A stretch of 9,335 nucleotides of DNA from Burkholderiaceae bacterium (GCA_023260355.1 JALQVJ010000063.1:1-9335), one strand, 5' to 3'; shown: positions 1-6,713, numbered from the stretch's first letter. Notes: generated by a model not told the origin, from the sequence alone. Translations and numbers: made by a program.

Positions 1-2
1 CA

Positions 3-19
3 TGCCTCAGGATGAGGCA
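3..19. repeat. Short perfect inverted repeat at left edge
   Basis: Seven-base arms TGCCTCA and TGAGGCA flank a GGA loop. No T-run follows on the plus strand, and the minus-strand continuation lies outside the window, so it cannot be called a terminator. If the leftward promoter at 41-69 is real, this hairpin would sit in its 5' leader. The CAT at 1-3 could be a minus-strand ATG, but the only purine-rich stretch (GAGG) is too close to it to act as a normal ribosome binding site. Confidence 0.3.
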
Positions 20-40
20 CCGCTACGACGCAATCAGCAA

Positions 41-69
41 AGTGTATACAGTTTTTGGGAAAGTCTCAA
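41..69 (-). promoter_or_regulatory. Leftward promoter overlapping a TGTATACA operator
   Basis: On the minus strand, TTGAGA (69-64) and TACACT (46-41) are separated by 17 bases: a 5/6 match to the -35 consensus and 4/6 to the -10. The 8-base palindrome TGTATACA (43-50) covers the -10. The same core forms the centre of the palindrome at 6016-6027, next to the GntR-family gene. The site lies beyond the stop of xdhC and reads away from it, so it would drive a gene off the left edge. The identity of that gene is unknown. The promoter is inferred from consensus only. Confidence 0.45.
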
Positions 70-110
70 CGCCAACTTGCGACTTTTCGCACACAGGCTA
101 GGGCATTGAA

Positions 111-944
111 TCAACCGGTTTGGCGCAGCTGAATCAACAACTGGGCGACCGTCGACGCCGCCACCACTTCCGGCTCCTTGCCATGGATCTCTGGCAACCC
201 AATGGGGCATGTGACATGGTTCCAATCAGACTCCTGCCACCCTCTGGCCTCCAAGCGGTGGCGAAAAGTTGCCCACTTGGTCTTGCTGCCAATCAGACCC
301 ACGTAGGGCAAATCGCCCTTGGCGCGCTGCCGCTCTAAACAGGCGGCGACGACGTCCAGATCTTCGGCATGGCTAAAGCTCATGATCAATACCGCGCTGC
401 CGGCGGCCAAATCTGCGACGGCGGCTTGTACGGGGTCGCTGTGCTCGCAATACACGTTGGGGGGCACATCAGGCGGGAAAATCTCATCGCGGCTGTCGAT
501 CCACCGCACCTCAAAGGCCAGTGGCGCCATGGCTCGGACCAAAGCCCTGCCCACGTGCCCGCCGCCAAACAAAGCGACGGGGTGCAGCTTGGGGCGCAAA
601 GCCTCTTGAATGTGGGGCCAGTCTTGCGCGGTGATGCGCTGGTATGACACCTCCACCACACCGCCGCAGCATTGCCCAAGCGAGGGGCCCAGCGCCATGC
701 GCTGCAACTCAGGCGCGTCATGCCAGCCCGGGCATGCGTTCTGCTTGAGCAACTCGCGGGCACGCGCGATGGCGTCCAACTCCAGGCGCCCGCCACCGAT
801 GGTGTTGACCAAGGCGCCAAGCCATACCGCCATCCATGCGCCCTCTTCGCGTGGGCCTGAGCCCTGAACCCTGGCCACCCGCACCAGCACCGCATCGGCT
901 TGCGCCAGGCGCGCGGCCAGCTCACTCCAGGCGTGTTGGCTCAC
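111..944 (-). CDS. xdhC: Xanthine dehydrogenase accessory protein XdhC
   Basis: This 277-residue cytoplasmic chaperone is not a subunit of the mature enzyme. In the characterised family, XdhC binds molybdenum cofactor, promotes its sulfuration and inserts it into XdhB. Visible marks are the N-terminal segment VARVQGSGPREEGAWM (about 23-38), the CCGG motif (92-95) in the conserved GQCCGGVVEVSY region, a Rossmann-type ALFGGGHVGRAL (124-135), LIGSKTKWATF (217-227) and PIGL..IHGKEPEVVA near the C-terminus. The length is normal for the family. The start is GTG, five bases after the xdhB stop, with no clear ribosome binding site ahead of it, so it is probably translated by coupling to xdhB. It is the last gene of the xdhABC transcript. 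No convincing terminator is visible after its stop. Confidence 0.94.
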   Translation of the reverse strand: MSQHAWSELAARLAQADAVLVRVARVQGSGPREEGAWMAVWLGALVNTIGGGRLELDAIARARELLKQNACPGWHDAPELQRMALGPSLGQCCGGVVEVSYQRITAQDWPHIQEALRPKLHPVALFGGGHVGRALVRAMAPLAFEVRWIDSRDEIFPPDVPPNVYCEHSDPVQAAVADLAAGSAVLIMSFSHAEDLDVVAACLERQRAKGDLPYVGLIGSKTKWATFRHRLEARGWQESDWNHVTCPIGLPEIHGKEPEVVAASTVAQLLIQLRQTG

Positions 945-949
945 TGCAA

Positions 950-3310
950 TCAGACGCGCGCGGCTGCCTTAGCGGCTTCGCAAGCCAGCAAGATCCGCTC
1001 GGGTGTTGCAGGCGCATCCAGGTGAACCACCGCCTTATGGTCCGCGCTGGCCGACACCGCATCCCGAAGGGCGAAAAACGCGGAGAGGCCGAGCATCAAG
1101 GGGGGCTCGCCAACTGCTTTGCTGTTGAAGGGCGTGGGCTTCAAATTCTTGCCATCGAACAACGCCACGTTGAAGTGTTCTGGGACATCGCCGGCCACTG
1201 GGATCTTGTAGGTGCTGGGGCCGTGGGTCAACAATTTGCCCTTCTTGTCCCAAATGCACTCTTCCATCGTCAACCACCCCATGCCTTGCACGTAAGCGCC
1301 TTCGATCTGACCCTTGTCGATGGCTGGGTTGATGCTCTTGCCGGCGTCATGGACGATGTCAACGGCCTTGAGCCACCACTCGCCTGTGCGCGTGTCGATT
1401 TCGACTTCGCTGACCGCAGCACCGTAGCAGTAGTAGTAGAACGCTTTGCCCTGCAGGGTTGTGAAGTCGTATTGAATCTCAGGCGTCATGTAGAAGCCTG
1501 TCACGGACAAGCCGACGCGATCCAACCACGCCTGCTTGGCCAAATCCGCCCACGCCACCGAGCGCCCGGCGCCGTGCGCATGGCTGTTGGCAAAGGTGAC
1601 TTCGGACTCATCGCAATTGAGCATTCGTGCTGCCACAGGCGCCAATCGCGCACGCATCTGTGCGGTGGCGTTCATGATGGCGGCACCATTGATGTCCGCA
1701 CCGCTTGAGGCCGAGGTCGCGGAAGCGTTGGGCACCTTTTGAGAATCGGTGGCGGTCACGCGGACAAAGGACACGTCCACGCCCAAACCATCGGCGCAGA
1801 CTTGCGCCATTTTGGTGTTGAGGCCCTGCCCCATTTCCGTGCCGCCGTGGTTGCAGCTGATCGAGCCGTCCATGTAGATGTTCAGCAAAGCGCCGCCTTG
1901 GTTGAGCATCGTTGCGGTGAAACTGATGCCGAACTTCAGGGGCACCAAGGCCAAACCACGCTTCTTGTGCTTGCTGTTGGCGTTGAAGGTGCGCACCGCG
2001 TCGCGACGCTTGGCGTATTCGGCCAACTGTTCGACGTCATCCACCACACGATCACCCACCCAGTCCTCAATCAACTGGCCGTACTGTGTCGTCATCGTGT
2101 CGGCCGAGCCTGATTTGGCGGGGTCTTGATAAAGGTTGAGCTTGCGCACTTCAAGCGGGTCCTTGCCCAGCGTCGCAGCGATCTCTTCAATGATGGTTTC
2201 GATGGTAAACATCCCCTGAGGCCCACCGAAACCGCGAAACGCAGTGCCACTCTGGGTGTGCGTCTTGCAGCGGTGGCTGATCAACTTCAGATTGGGAATG
2301 TGATAGCAGTTGTCAATGTGCAGGCACGCCCGGTCGTTGACGGGGCCAGAGTAGTCGGTGCTGTAACCGCAACGCGACGCCATCACGATATCGATGCCCA
2401 AGATGCGGCCGCTGTCGTCAAAACCGACGTCGTAGTCCATCTTGAAATCGTGTCGCTTGCCAGTCATCGTCATGTCGTCGTCGCGGTTGACACGCAATTT
2501 CACAGGCCGTTGCAGCTTGAATGCAGCCAAGGCTGCGCTCTGGCTGAAGATACTGGCGTTGCCCTCTTTGCCCCCAAAGCCGCCACCCATGCGCCGACAA
2601 ATCACCTCCACATCGTTGGTGGTCAGGTTCAGCGCGGCTGCCGCTTCGCGTTGGTTGCCGTCTGGGTGTTGCGTCGATACATACAGCGTCAACTGCTTGT
2701 CTTCACGGGGCACCGCATAAGTGATCTGGCCCTCAAGGTAAAACTGCTCTTGCTGGCCCGAACGAGAGGTGCCTTTCAAGCGACGCGGCGCATTGGCAAT
2801 GGCCGAACTGGCATCCCCACGGTTGAAGCCTTTGGGTGGCATCAAAAAGCTGTTGGCCTCCATGGCCTCTTCAATCGTCAGGATGGGCTTGAGCTCTTTG
2901 ACCTGTACTTTCGCCTTGGCTGCAGCTTCACGCGCATACAGCATCTCGCGTGCAACCACGACCGCAACCGCTTGGCCGACAAACTCCACTTTGCCAACGG
3001 CCAAAAATGGGTCGTCGTGGATGATGGGGCCGCAATTGTTTTCACCGGGGATATCGCGACTTGTGAAGACCGCGACCACGCCGTGTTCCTTGAGAATCGC
3101 CTCGCGGTCGATGCCCTCGCCAATCAGCTCGCCGTGTGCAACGGGTGACTTGATGATGGCAGCGTAGAGCGTGCCAGCCAGCTCCGGCATGTCATCGGTG
3201 TACGTGGCGGCGCCTGTCACGTGCAAGTGAGCCGACTCATGGATCACGTCGGTGCCCTGCTGCACACCACTGGCGGGCAACAGGTTTTTGAGTTGAGTCA
3301 GAGCGTTCAT
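950..3310 (-). CDS. xdhB: Xanthine dehydrogenase, molybdopterin-binding subunit XdhB
   Basis: This is the large catalytic subunit (786 residues, usual size for a split bacterial enzyme). It hydroxylates hypoxanthine and xanthine to urate at the molybdenum centre, working with XdhA in the cytoplasm. The family signatures are intact: GGGFGGKE (242-249), whose Glu249 aligns with the substrate-contacting glutamate (Glu802 in the bovine enzyme); TAFRGFGGPQ (356-365), with Arg359 matching bovine Arg880; GISFTATMLNQ (461-471), with Phe464 in the substrate-sandwiching position; GGTEMGQGLNTK (489-500); and KAVGEPP (731-737), with Glu735 as the catalytic base. The Glu/Arg pair favours a purine dehydrogenase over an aldehyde oxidase. 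Its ATG follows the xdhA stop directly, and a strong ribosome binding site lies inside the end of xdhA. Residue correspondences are from memory of the family. Confidence 0.97.
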   Translation of the reverse strand: MNALTQLKNLLPASGVQQGTDVIHESAHLHVTGAATYTDDMPELAGTLYAAIIKSPVAHGELIGEGIDREAILKEHGVVAVFTSRDIPGENNCGPIIHDDPFLAVGKVEFVGQAVAVVVAREMLYAREAAAKAKVQVKELKPILTIEEAMEANSFLMPPKGFNRGDASSAIANAPRRLKGTSRSGQQEQFYLEGQITYAVPREDKQLTLYVSTQHPDGNQREAAAALNLTTNDVEVICRRMGGGFGGKEGNASIFSQSAALAAFKLQRPVKLRVNRDDDMTMTGKRHDFKMDYDVGFDDSGRILGIDIVMASRCGYSTDYSGPVNDRACLHIDNCYHIPNLKLISHRCKTHTQSGTAFRGFGGPQGMFTIETIIEEIAATLGKDPLEVRKLNLYQDPAKSGSADTMTTQYGQLIEDWVGDRVVDDVEQLAEYAKRRDAVRTFNANSKHKKRGLALVPLKFGISFTATMLNQGGALLNIYMDGSISCNHGGTEMGQGLNTKMAQVCADGLGVDVSFVRVTATDSQKVPNASATSASSGADINGAAIMNATAQMRARLAPVAARMLNCDESEVTFANSHAHGAGRSVAWADLAKQAWLDRVGLSVTGFYMTPEIQYDFTTLQGKAFYYYCYGAAVSEVEIDTRTGEWWLKAVDIVHDAGKSINPAIDKGQIEGAYVQGMGWLTMEECIWDKKGKLLTHGPSTYKIPVAGDVPEHFNVALFDGKNLKPTPFNSKAVGEPPLMLGLSAFFALRDAVSASADHKAVVHLDAPATPERILLACEAAKAAARV

Positions 3311-4786
3311 TTATGCCACCTCCGCAGCAGGTTCTTCGATGAATTCGAGCACCAAGTTGCGTGCCACGAGTGAGCGATATGTCCACGTTGCGCGCAAACC
3401 ATCGCGCGCCACAAAGCTATCGGCAATCGCCGCGTCCAAATCAGCGGCTGTCACCTCAGACGGCGCCTTGCCTTCCAGCACAGCTTCCAATTTGGGAGCG
3501 CGACAGGGCGAGGGTGCCAAACCGTTGTAGGCCAAGCGCACTTGGTGCAACTTGCCGTCCTTGAGCTCGAACGCCATGGCCGCACAGGTGGCCGAAATGT
3601 CTTGTTCAAAGCGCTTGCTGACCTTGTGGGCGCGGAACACGCGTTTGCCATTGGGCTTGGGCAATACCACTGCCTCAATGAATTCGCCTGGTTTCAACAC
3701 ATTTTGCTTTTGACCGGTGTAGAACTGATCCAGTGCGACCGTGCGCGTCGAATCACCATGGCGCAAGATCAGATCAGTCCCCAGCGCCATCAAACATGGC
3801 ATGGAGTCCCCGATCGGTGAGCCATTGGCGATGTTGCCGGCCAGCGTCGCCGTGCTGCGAATCGGGGGGGACCCAAAGCGGCGCAACACTTCAGCAAAAT
3901 CAGGATAGCTCTCAGCCACGATCTGTTCGACTTGGGCCAAAGACACCGCTGCACCAATGCGCCATGCAGCAGCCGTCTCGTTCACTTGGCGCAACTCGTC
4001 GACATTGCCCAAATACATGATGTGGTCAGGCCGGAAGAATTGCTTGTTGACCTGCAACCCCACCTCGGTGCTGCCCGCCAACAGGGTGGTCGTGGGGTTC
4101 TTGACCAAGTAGTCGGCCACTTCGGTCAACGTGGCTGGCGAAACGACCTCGTTGCCTTTGCGGGTGCGCACCACCGGCTGAACGATGATGTCCCCCTCCA
4201 GGCTCAAGGTTGGGGTCTTGGCGCGCTGGATTTCTCTCAAAAGCGGTAGGTCAGCGCTGTCCTCAACTTTCAGCAATTCGGGTTTGTGACAGGCCTTGGT
4301 CGCGGCTTCAATGATCGGCTTGTAACCAGTGCAACGGCACAAGTTGCCACTCAAGGAGTCGGTGATTTGCTGGCGGCTCGGCTGAGGCACCACTTGCACC
4401 AAGTTGACCAGGCTCATGACGATCCCTGGGGTGCAAAACCCGCATTGGGAGCCGTGGCAAGCGATCATCTCTTGCTGCACGGGATGCAGGCTGCCATCCG
4501 CTTTCTTCAAACTCTCGACCGTCTTGATCGACTTGCCATCGAGCGAAGGCAACAACTGAATGCAACTGTTGACAGGGACGTAGTCGATGCCGTCGCCTTT
4601 GGCGTTGAGCTCCCCGACCATGATCACGCAAGCGCCGCAGTCCCCCTCGGCGCACCCTTCTTTCGTGCCAGTGCGGTGCATTTGCTCACGCAGGTAATCG
4701 AGGACGGTGGTGGTGCGGCGCTCGCCCTGTGCCTCAACGATTTGACCGTCGAGGACAAAGCGCACCGTGTTGGTGACTTGGTTCAT
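3311..4786 (-). CDS. xdhA: Xanthine dehydrogenase, iron-sulfur/FAD subunit XdhA
   Basis: This 491-residue electron-transfer subunit carries electrons from the molybdenum centre of XdhB through two [2Fe-2S] clusters to FAD and NAD+. The N-terminal plant-ferredoxin-like domain has Cys45, Cys50, Cys53 and Cys75. The second cluster domain has QCGFCTPG (Cys115, Cys118) and LCRCTGYKP (Cys150, Cys152). The FAD domain starts near residue 200 and contains LLAGSTEVGL (235-244) and ATLAGNIANGSPIGDSMP (313-330); the CO-dehydrogenase flavoprotein C-terminal domain follows (KVSKRFEQDIS, 388-398). All eight cluster cysteines are present. It is the first gene of the xdhABC operon. The start ATG fits the family N-terminus, but the bases before it show no good Shine-Dalgarno sequence. 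Confidence 0.97.
   Translation of the reverse strand: MNQVTNTVRFVLDGQIVEAQGERRTTTVLDYLREQMHRTGTKEGCAEGDCGACVIMVGELNAKGDGIDYVPVNSCIQLLPSLDGKSIKTVESLKKADGSLHPVQQEMIACHGSQCGFCTPGIVMSLVNLVQVVPQPSRQQITDSLSGNLCRCTGYKPIIEAATKACHKPELLKVEDSADLPLLREIQRAKTPTLSLEGDIIVQPVVRTRKGNEVVSPATLTEVADYLVKNPTTTLLAGSTEVGLQVNKQFFRPDHIMYLGNVDELRQVNETAAAWRIGAAVSLAQVEQIVAESYPDFAEVLRRFGSPPIRSTATLAGNIANGSPIGDSMPCLMALGTDLILRHGDSTRTVALDQFYTGQKQNVLKPGEFIEAVVLPKPNGKRVFRAHKVSKRFEQDISATCAAMAFELKDGKLHQVRLAYNGLAPSPCRAPKLEAVLEGKAPSEVTAADLDAAIADSFVARDGLRATWTYRSLVARNLVLEFIEEPAAEVA
3318..3323 (-). promoter_or_regulatory. xdhB ribosome binding site inside xdhA
   Basis: GGAGGT on the minus strand, seven bases before the xdhB ATG, lies within the last codons of xdhA (encoding Ala-Glu-Val-Ala). 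The xdhA stop TAA abuts the xdhB ATG with no spacer. This fixes the xdhB start and suggests coupled synthesis of the two subunits. Confidence 0.8.
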
Positions 4787-5039
4787 AAATGAGCAGGCTT
4801 TTCAGCAAAAAACGGCAGGCTGCCCCCGAGGTGAGGCGCAGAAACAGAAGCCCGATTCTAAAGGGAGCGGGCCATTTCTGGGACAAAAACCACCCTTTGG
4901 GGTGAGATTTCCGCTGTGCACATACCCCAGTTGAACCCTATGGATTGCACCGACGCGCTTGGGCCACGATGCCGCTAGACTGTGGGATATGAGACTTGGC
5001 AATTTCACCGCCGCTGACCGGACCGAGTTGGCCCTAAAG
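4787..5039. other. Divergent intergenic region xdhA / lipoprotein gene
   Basis: The 253 bases between two outward-reading genes must hold the promoter for xdhABC and probably one for the lipoprotein gene. I see no promoter that stands out on either strand. Minus-strand TAGAAT (4862-4857) is a possible -10 for xdhA but lacks a well-spaced -35. An 8-base palindrome TGTGCACA (4915-4922) resembles the TGTATACA operator core with a changed centre. A small hairpin lies at 4891-4904. No open frame with coding character was recognised in it. Confidence 0.6.
4884..4904 (-). promoter_or_regulatory. Hairpin plus T-run in the xdhA leader region
   Basis: Reading toward xdhA, CACCC (4904-4900), loop CAAA and GGGTG (4895-4891) form a five-base-pair GC-rich stem followed by GTTTTTG (4890-4884). 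It resembles a short intrinsic terminator. No minus-strand gene ends nearby, so if used it could act as a leader attenuator for xdhABC. The short stem keeps confidence low. Confidence 0.2.
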
Positions 5040-5564
5040 ATGCGTCGACACGCAACTGTGGTGCTGGTTTCCGCACTTTTGGGCGCGTGCGCGGTGCCGC
5101 CATCCAGTGCACCAATCGCAGGGGCGCCTGGCTCACAGTCCGGCATCCCAGGCGCTGGTGGACCGGCAGATGCCTCTGCGCAGCGCCCATCCCCTCCGGC
5201 GCCCTCACTTGCACAAACGCCCCGAGACTATCGGCGGGACGGGGCAGAGCACATTTACCGAGTGCACCAAGACAAGATTTTTCACGGCAAGATGCCGCCC
5301 CTGCTGTCAGCGGTCAGTGTGACTCGGCTGTTTATTGACGGCAACGGCATGGTCACGCGTTTTGAGTGGCTGAGAGCGCCAGGCAATCAATCCCAAATCG
5401 CCCGAGAGATCCAGAGCATGGTCGCGCAGGCACAACCCTTTCCGAAACCCCAATCACTGGGCGAGGTGGCCTACATCGAGACCTGGCTCTGGCATCGCAA
5501 CGGCTTGTTCCAGCTCGACACCCTGACTGAGGGGCAACTCGATCGCAAGCCGATCGAGGACTGA
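5040..5564 (+). CDS. Predicted lipoprotein with TonB-C-like domain
   Basis: I do not recognise a characterised family. From the ATG at 5040 the product has 174 residues: MRRH, a short hydrophobic stretch (about 5-16), and LGAC with Cys17 as the probable lipidated residue, so it should be an envelope lipoprotein. A Pro/Ala/Ser-rich linker (about 18-65) follows. The rest, from DYRRD, contains VTRLFIDGNGMVTRFEWLR, then a helix ending in AQPFPKP, then YIETWLWHRNGLFQL. This strand-helix-strand pattern, with 'DG.G.V' and 'FP.P', resembles the TonB C-terminal domain. In-frame starts at 4989 (ATG) and 4959 (TTG) exist, but they would bury the signal sequence behind a polar extension. It sits between two purine genes and converges on hiuH. 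A link to purine uptake or metabolism is unproven, and it may be an unrelated resident. Confidence 0.72.
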   Translation: MRRHATVVLVSALLGACAVPPSSAPIAGAPGSQSGIPGAGGPADASAQRPSPPAPSLAQTPRDYRRDGAEHIYRVHQDKIFHGKMPPLLSAVSVTRLFIDGNGMVTRFEWLRAPGNQSQIAREIQSMVAQAQPFPKPQSLGEVAYIETWLWHRNGLFQLDTLTEGQLDRKPIED

Positions 5565-5595
5565 CGCGTTCCGGCAGCCCATCAGCGGGCCGCGC

Positions 5596-5949
5596 TCAGC
5601 TGCCGCGGTAGGTGGAGTAGCTCCACGGGCTGACCAGCAAGGGCACGTGGTAGTGTGCGGTGACATCCGCAACGCCAAAATCCAAACTGACTCGGTTCAA
5701 GAAATTCGGCTCGGGCAATGCAACACCGCGTGCGGCAAAGTACCCAGCGACATCGAACACGAGGCGATAGGTGCCTTGCTTTAGGGCGTCATGACCGATC
5801 AAGAGCCCGTTGGCATTGCGACCATCCTCATTCAGCGTGAAGCTTTGCAGCAGCGTCGCTTGCTCGCCCGAAGTTGCATACAACTCGACAGCCATACCAG
5901 CCGCTGGCGTGCCATGCATGGTATCCAAAACGTGTGTACTCAAGCCCAT
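5596..5949 (-). CDS. hiuH: 5-hydroxyisourate hydrolase (transthyretin-like)
   Basis: The enzyme (also called uraH/pucM) hydrolyses 5-hydroxyisourate, the product of urate oxidase, to OHCU. The 117-residue length is typical. Family marks are LSTHVLD (3-9) with His6, NEDGR (40-44) with Arg44, YHVPLLVSP (100-108) with His101, and the diagnostic C-terminal YRGS (114-117). In the family these histidines and the arginine line the active site at the tetramer interface. No signal peptide is seen, so it should be cytoplasmic. The frame stays open 18 codons further upstream to 6003, but the ATG at 5949 is chosen because AAGGGG lies six bases before it and the protein then begins where the family does. 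It is transcribed divergently from the GntR-family regulator and converges on the lipoprotein gene after a 31-base gap. Confidence 0.96.
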   Translation of the reverse strand: MGLSTHVLDTMHGTPAAGMAVELYATSGEQATLLQSFTLNEDGRNANGLLIGHDALKQGTYRLVFDVAGYFAARGVALPEPNFLNRVSLDFGVADVTAHYHVPLLVSPWSYSTYRGS

Positions 5950-5955
5950 TGCGTT

Positions 5956-5961
5956 CCCCTT
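5956..5961 (-). promoter_or_regulatory. Ribosome binding site deciding the hiuH start
   Basis: AAGGGG on the minus strand lies six bases before the ATG at 5949. The further upstream in-frame starts have no comparable site. Confidence 0.65.
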
Positions 5962-5968
5962 GTGATCC

Positions 5969-5997
5969 CATTTATCCTGTGAGTTTGCAGAATTCAA
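5969..5997 (-). promoter_or_regulatory. Candidate hiuH promoter
   Basis: TTGAAT (5997-5992) and TAAATG (5974-5969) are spaced by 17 bases. Transcription from here would leave a leader of only about 13 bases. An alternative minus-strand promoter is TTCGCA (6043-6038), 16 bases, TACAAT (6021-6016), whose -10 falls inside the operator palindrome. The sequence alone does not decide between them. Confidence 0.3.
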
Positions 5998-6027
5998 TTG
6001 CACTGTTTTGCAAAGATTGTATACAAT
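5998..6027 (+). promoter_or_regulatory. Candidate promoter of the gntR-puuE-uraD/allC operon
   Basis: TTGCAC (5998-6003), an 18-base spacer and TACAAT (6022-6027) form a reasonable sigma-70 promoter. The -10 is one half of the palindrome at 6016-6027, so a regulator bound there would block it. The regulator's ATG lies 26 bases beyond the -10, with GAAG (6041-6044) as a modest ribosome binding site. Confidence 0.5.
6016..6027. promoter_or_regulatory. GntR/FCD-type operator palindrome
   Basis: ATTGTATACAAT is a perfect 12-base palindrome in the 104-base divergent region between hiuH and the GntR-family gene. It fits the TNGTNNNACNA-type consensus reported for the FadR/FCD subfamily of GntR regulators. 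Its place next to such a gene and over the likely -10 suggests autoregulation and joint control of hiuH and the allantoin operon. The core TGTATACA occurs again at 43-50. Confidence 0.65.
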
Positions 6028-6053
6028 ATTTCGATACTGCGAAGACCTTTGCC

Positions 6054-6713
6054 ATGGACCCTACCCCAACCGCTGTCATTGTCGAATCCCTCAAGCGAGC
6101 GATTGTCGACCATCGCCTGCAGCCCGGCGAAAAACTGGTTGAACAGCGCTTGGCTGACACGTTTGGCGTCTCCCGAACATTGGTCAGGCAGGCGCTGTAT
6201 CAGTTGGAGCAAAACCATCTGATTCGGCTCGAGCCGGCGCGGGGCGCATTTGTCGCTGAGCCCTCCGTGCAAGAAGCCAAGCAGGTTTTTGCCGTGCGGC
6301 GCGTGCTTGAAAACGACTTGGTTCGCCAACTGGTTCAACACGCCTCGCCCAAACACCTGCGGGCGCTCGACGCCCATGTGTTGCGAGAGGCAGCAGCAAT
6401 CAAGCAAAACGACGTCGCCCAACGCACCGACTTGCTCGGTGATTTCCACGTCGTCATGGCTCGTCAAATCGGCAACGAGGTGCTCGCAAAGCTCTTGAGC
6501 GACTTGATTTCACGTTGCGCATTGATCACGCTGATGTACCAAAGCAAACAGGATGCAGCGTGCTCCAACACAGAGCACGCGGACATTGTCGAAGCGATCA
6601 GAGCACGAGACACAGACAAAGCCCTCGCACTCATGAACGCGCACCTTGATCACGTGGAGGCCAGCCTGGCGTTCCCCAATACCGCTCAAAAATCCCAACG
6701 CTCAACCCCATGA
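6054..6713 (+). CDS. GntR-family (FadR/FCD) transcriptional regulator
   Basis: This 219-residue regulator has an N-terminal winged helix (about 5-68) with the GntR pattern: LQPGEKLVEQRLADTFGVSR (22-41), then TLVRQALYQLEQNHLIRLEPARGAFVA. An all-helical FCD ligand domain follows (about 73-205). Candidate metal or ligand residues are His132 (in GDFH), His175 and His197. The aspartate usually four residues before the first histidine is replaced by Leu128, with Asp130 two residues before instead. The start at 6054 is preferred because upstream in-frame codons cross the promoter and operator. Its stop overlaps the puuE start as ATGA, so it is expressed with the allantoin genes and probably controls them. 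The ligand may be a purine-pathway intermediate, but the sequence does not show which. Related GntR regulators occur in other purine clusters (for example HpxS of Klebsiella). Confidence 0.93.
   Translation: MDPTPTAVIVESLKRAIVDHRLQPGEKLVEQRLADTFGVSRTLVRQALYQLEQNHLIRLEPARGAFVAEPSVQEAKQVFAVRRVLENDLVRQLVQHASPKHLRALDAHVLREAAAIKQNDVAQRTDLLGDFHVVMARQIGNEVLAKLLSDLISRCALITLMYQSKQDAACSNTEHADIVEAIRARDTDKALALMNAHLDHVEASLAFPNTAQKSQRSTP

Noticed and set aside
78..91. Hairpin TGCGA/TCGCA after xdhC as a terminator
   Set aside because: The stem is only five pairs and no T-run follows it on the minus strand.
34..225. A short minus-strand frame crossing the end of xdhC and the left promoter
   Set aside because: It begins inside xdhC in another frame, runs through the predicted operator and has no coding character.
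2126..3148. A 340-codon plus-strand open frame opposite xdhB, and a similar 290-codon one at 836-1708
   Set aside because: Both lie antisense to strongly conserved xdh coding sequence, show no recognisable family and have low-complexity, His/Val/Arg-rich translations typical of antisense frames in GC-rich DNA.
4802..5146. A minus-strand frame across the xdhA/lipoprotein spacer that might be an extra gene ahead of xdhA
   Set aside because: It overlaps the start and signal sequence of the lipoprotein gene, has no ribosome binding site and resembles no family.
5565..5595. Bidirectional terminator between the lipoprotein gene and hiuH
   Set aside because: The 31-base gap has only a four-pair GCCC/GGGC stem and no T-tract on either strand.
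5994..6467. A 157-codon minus-strand frame that reaches the hiuH promoter region
   Set aside because: It is antisense to the winged-helix and early FCD coding region, has no family motifs, and would run through the operator region.
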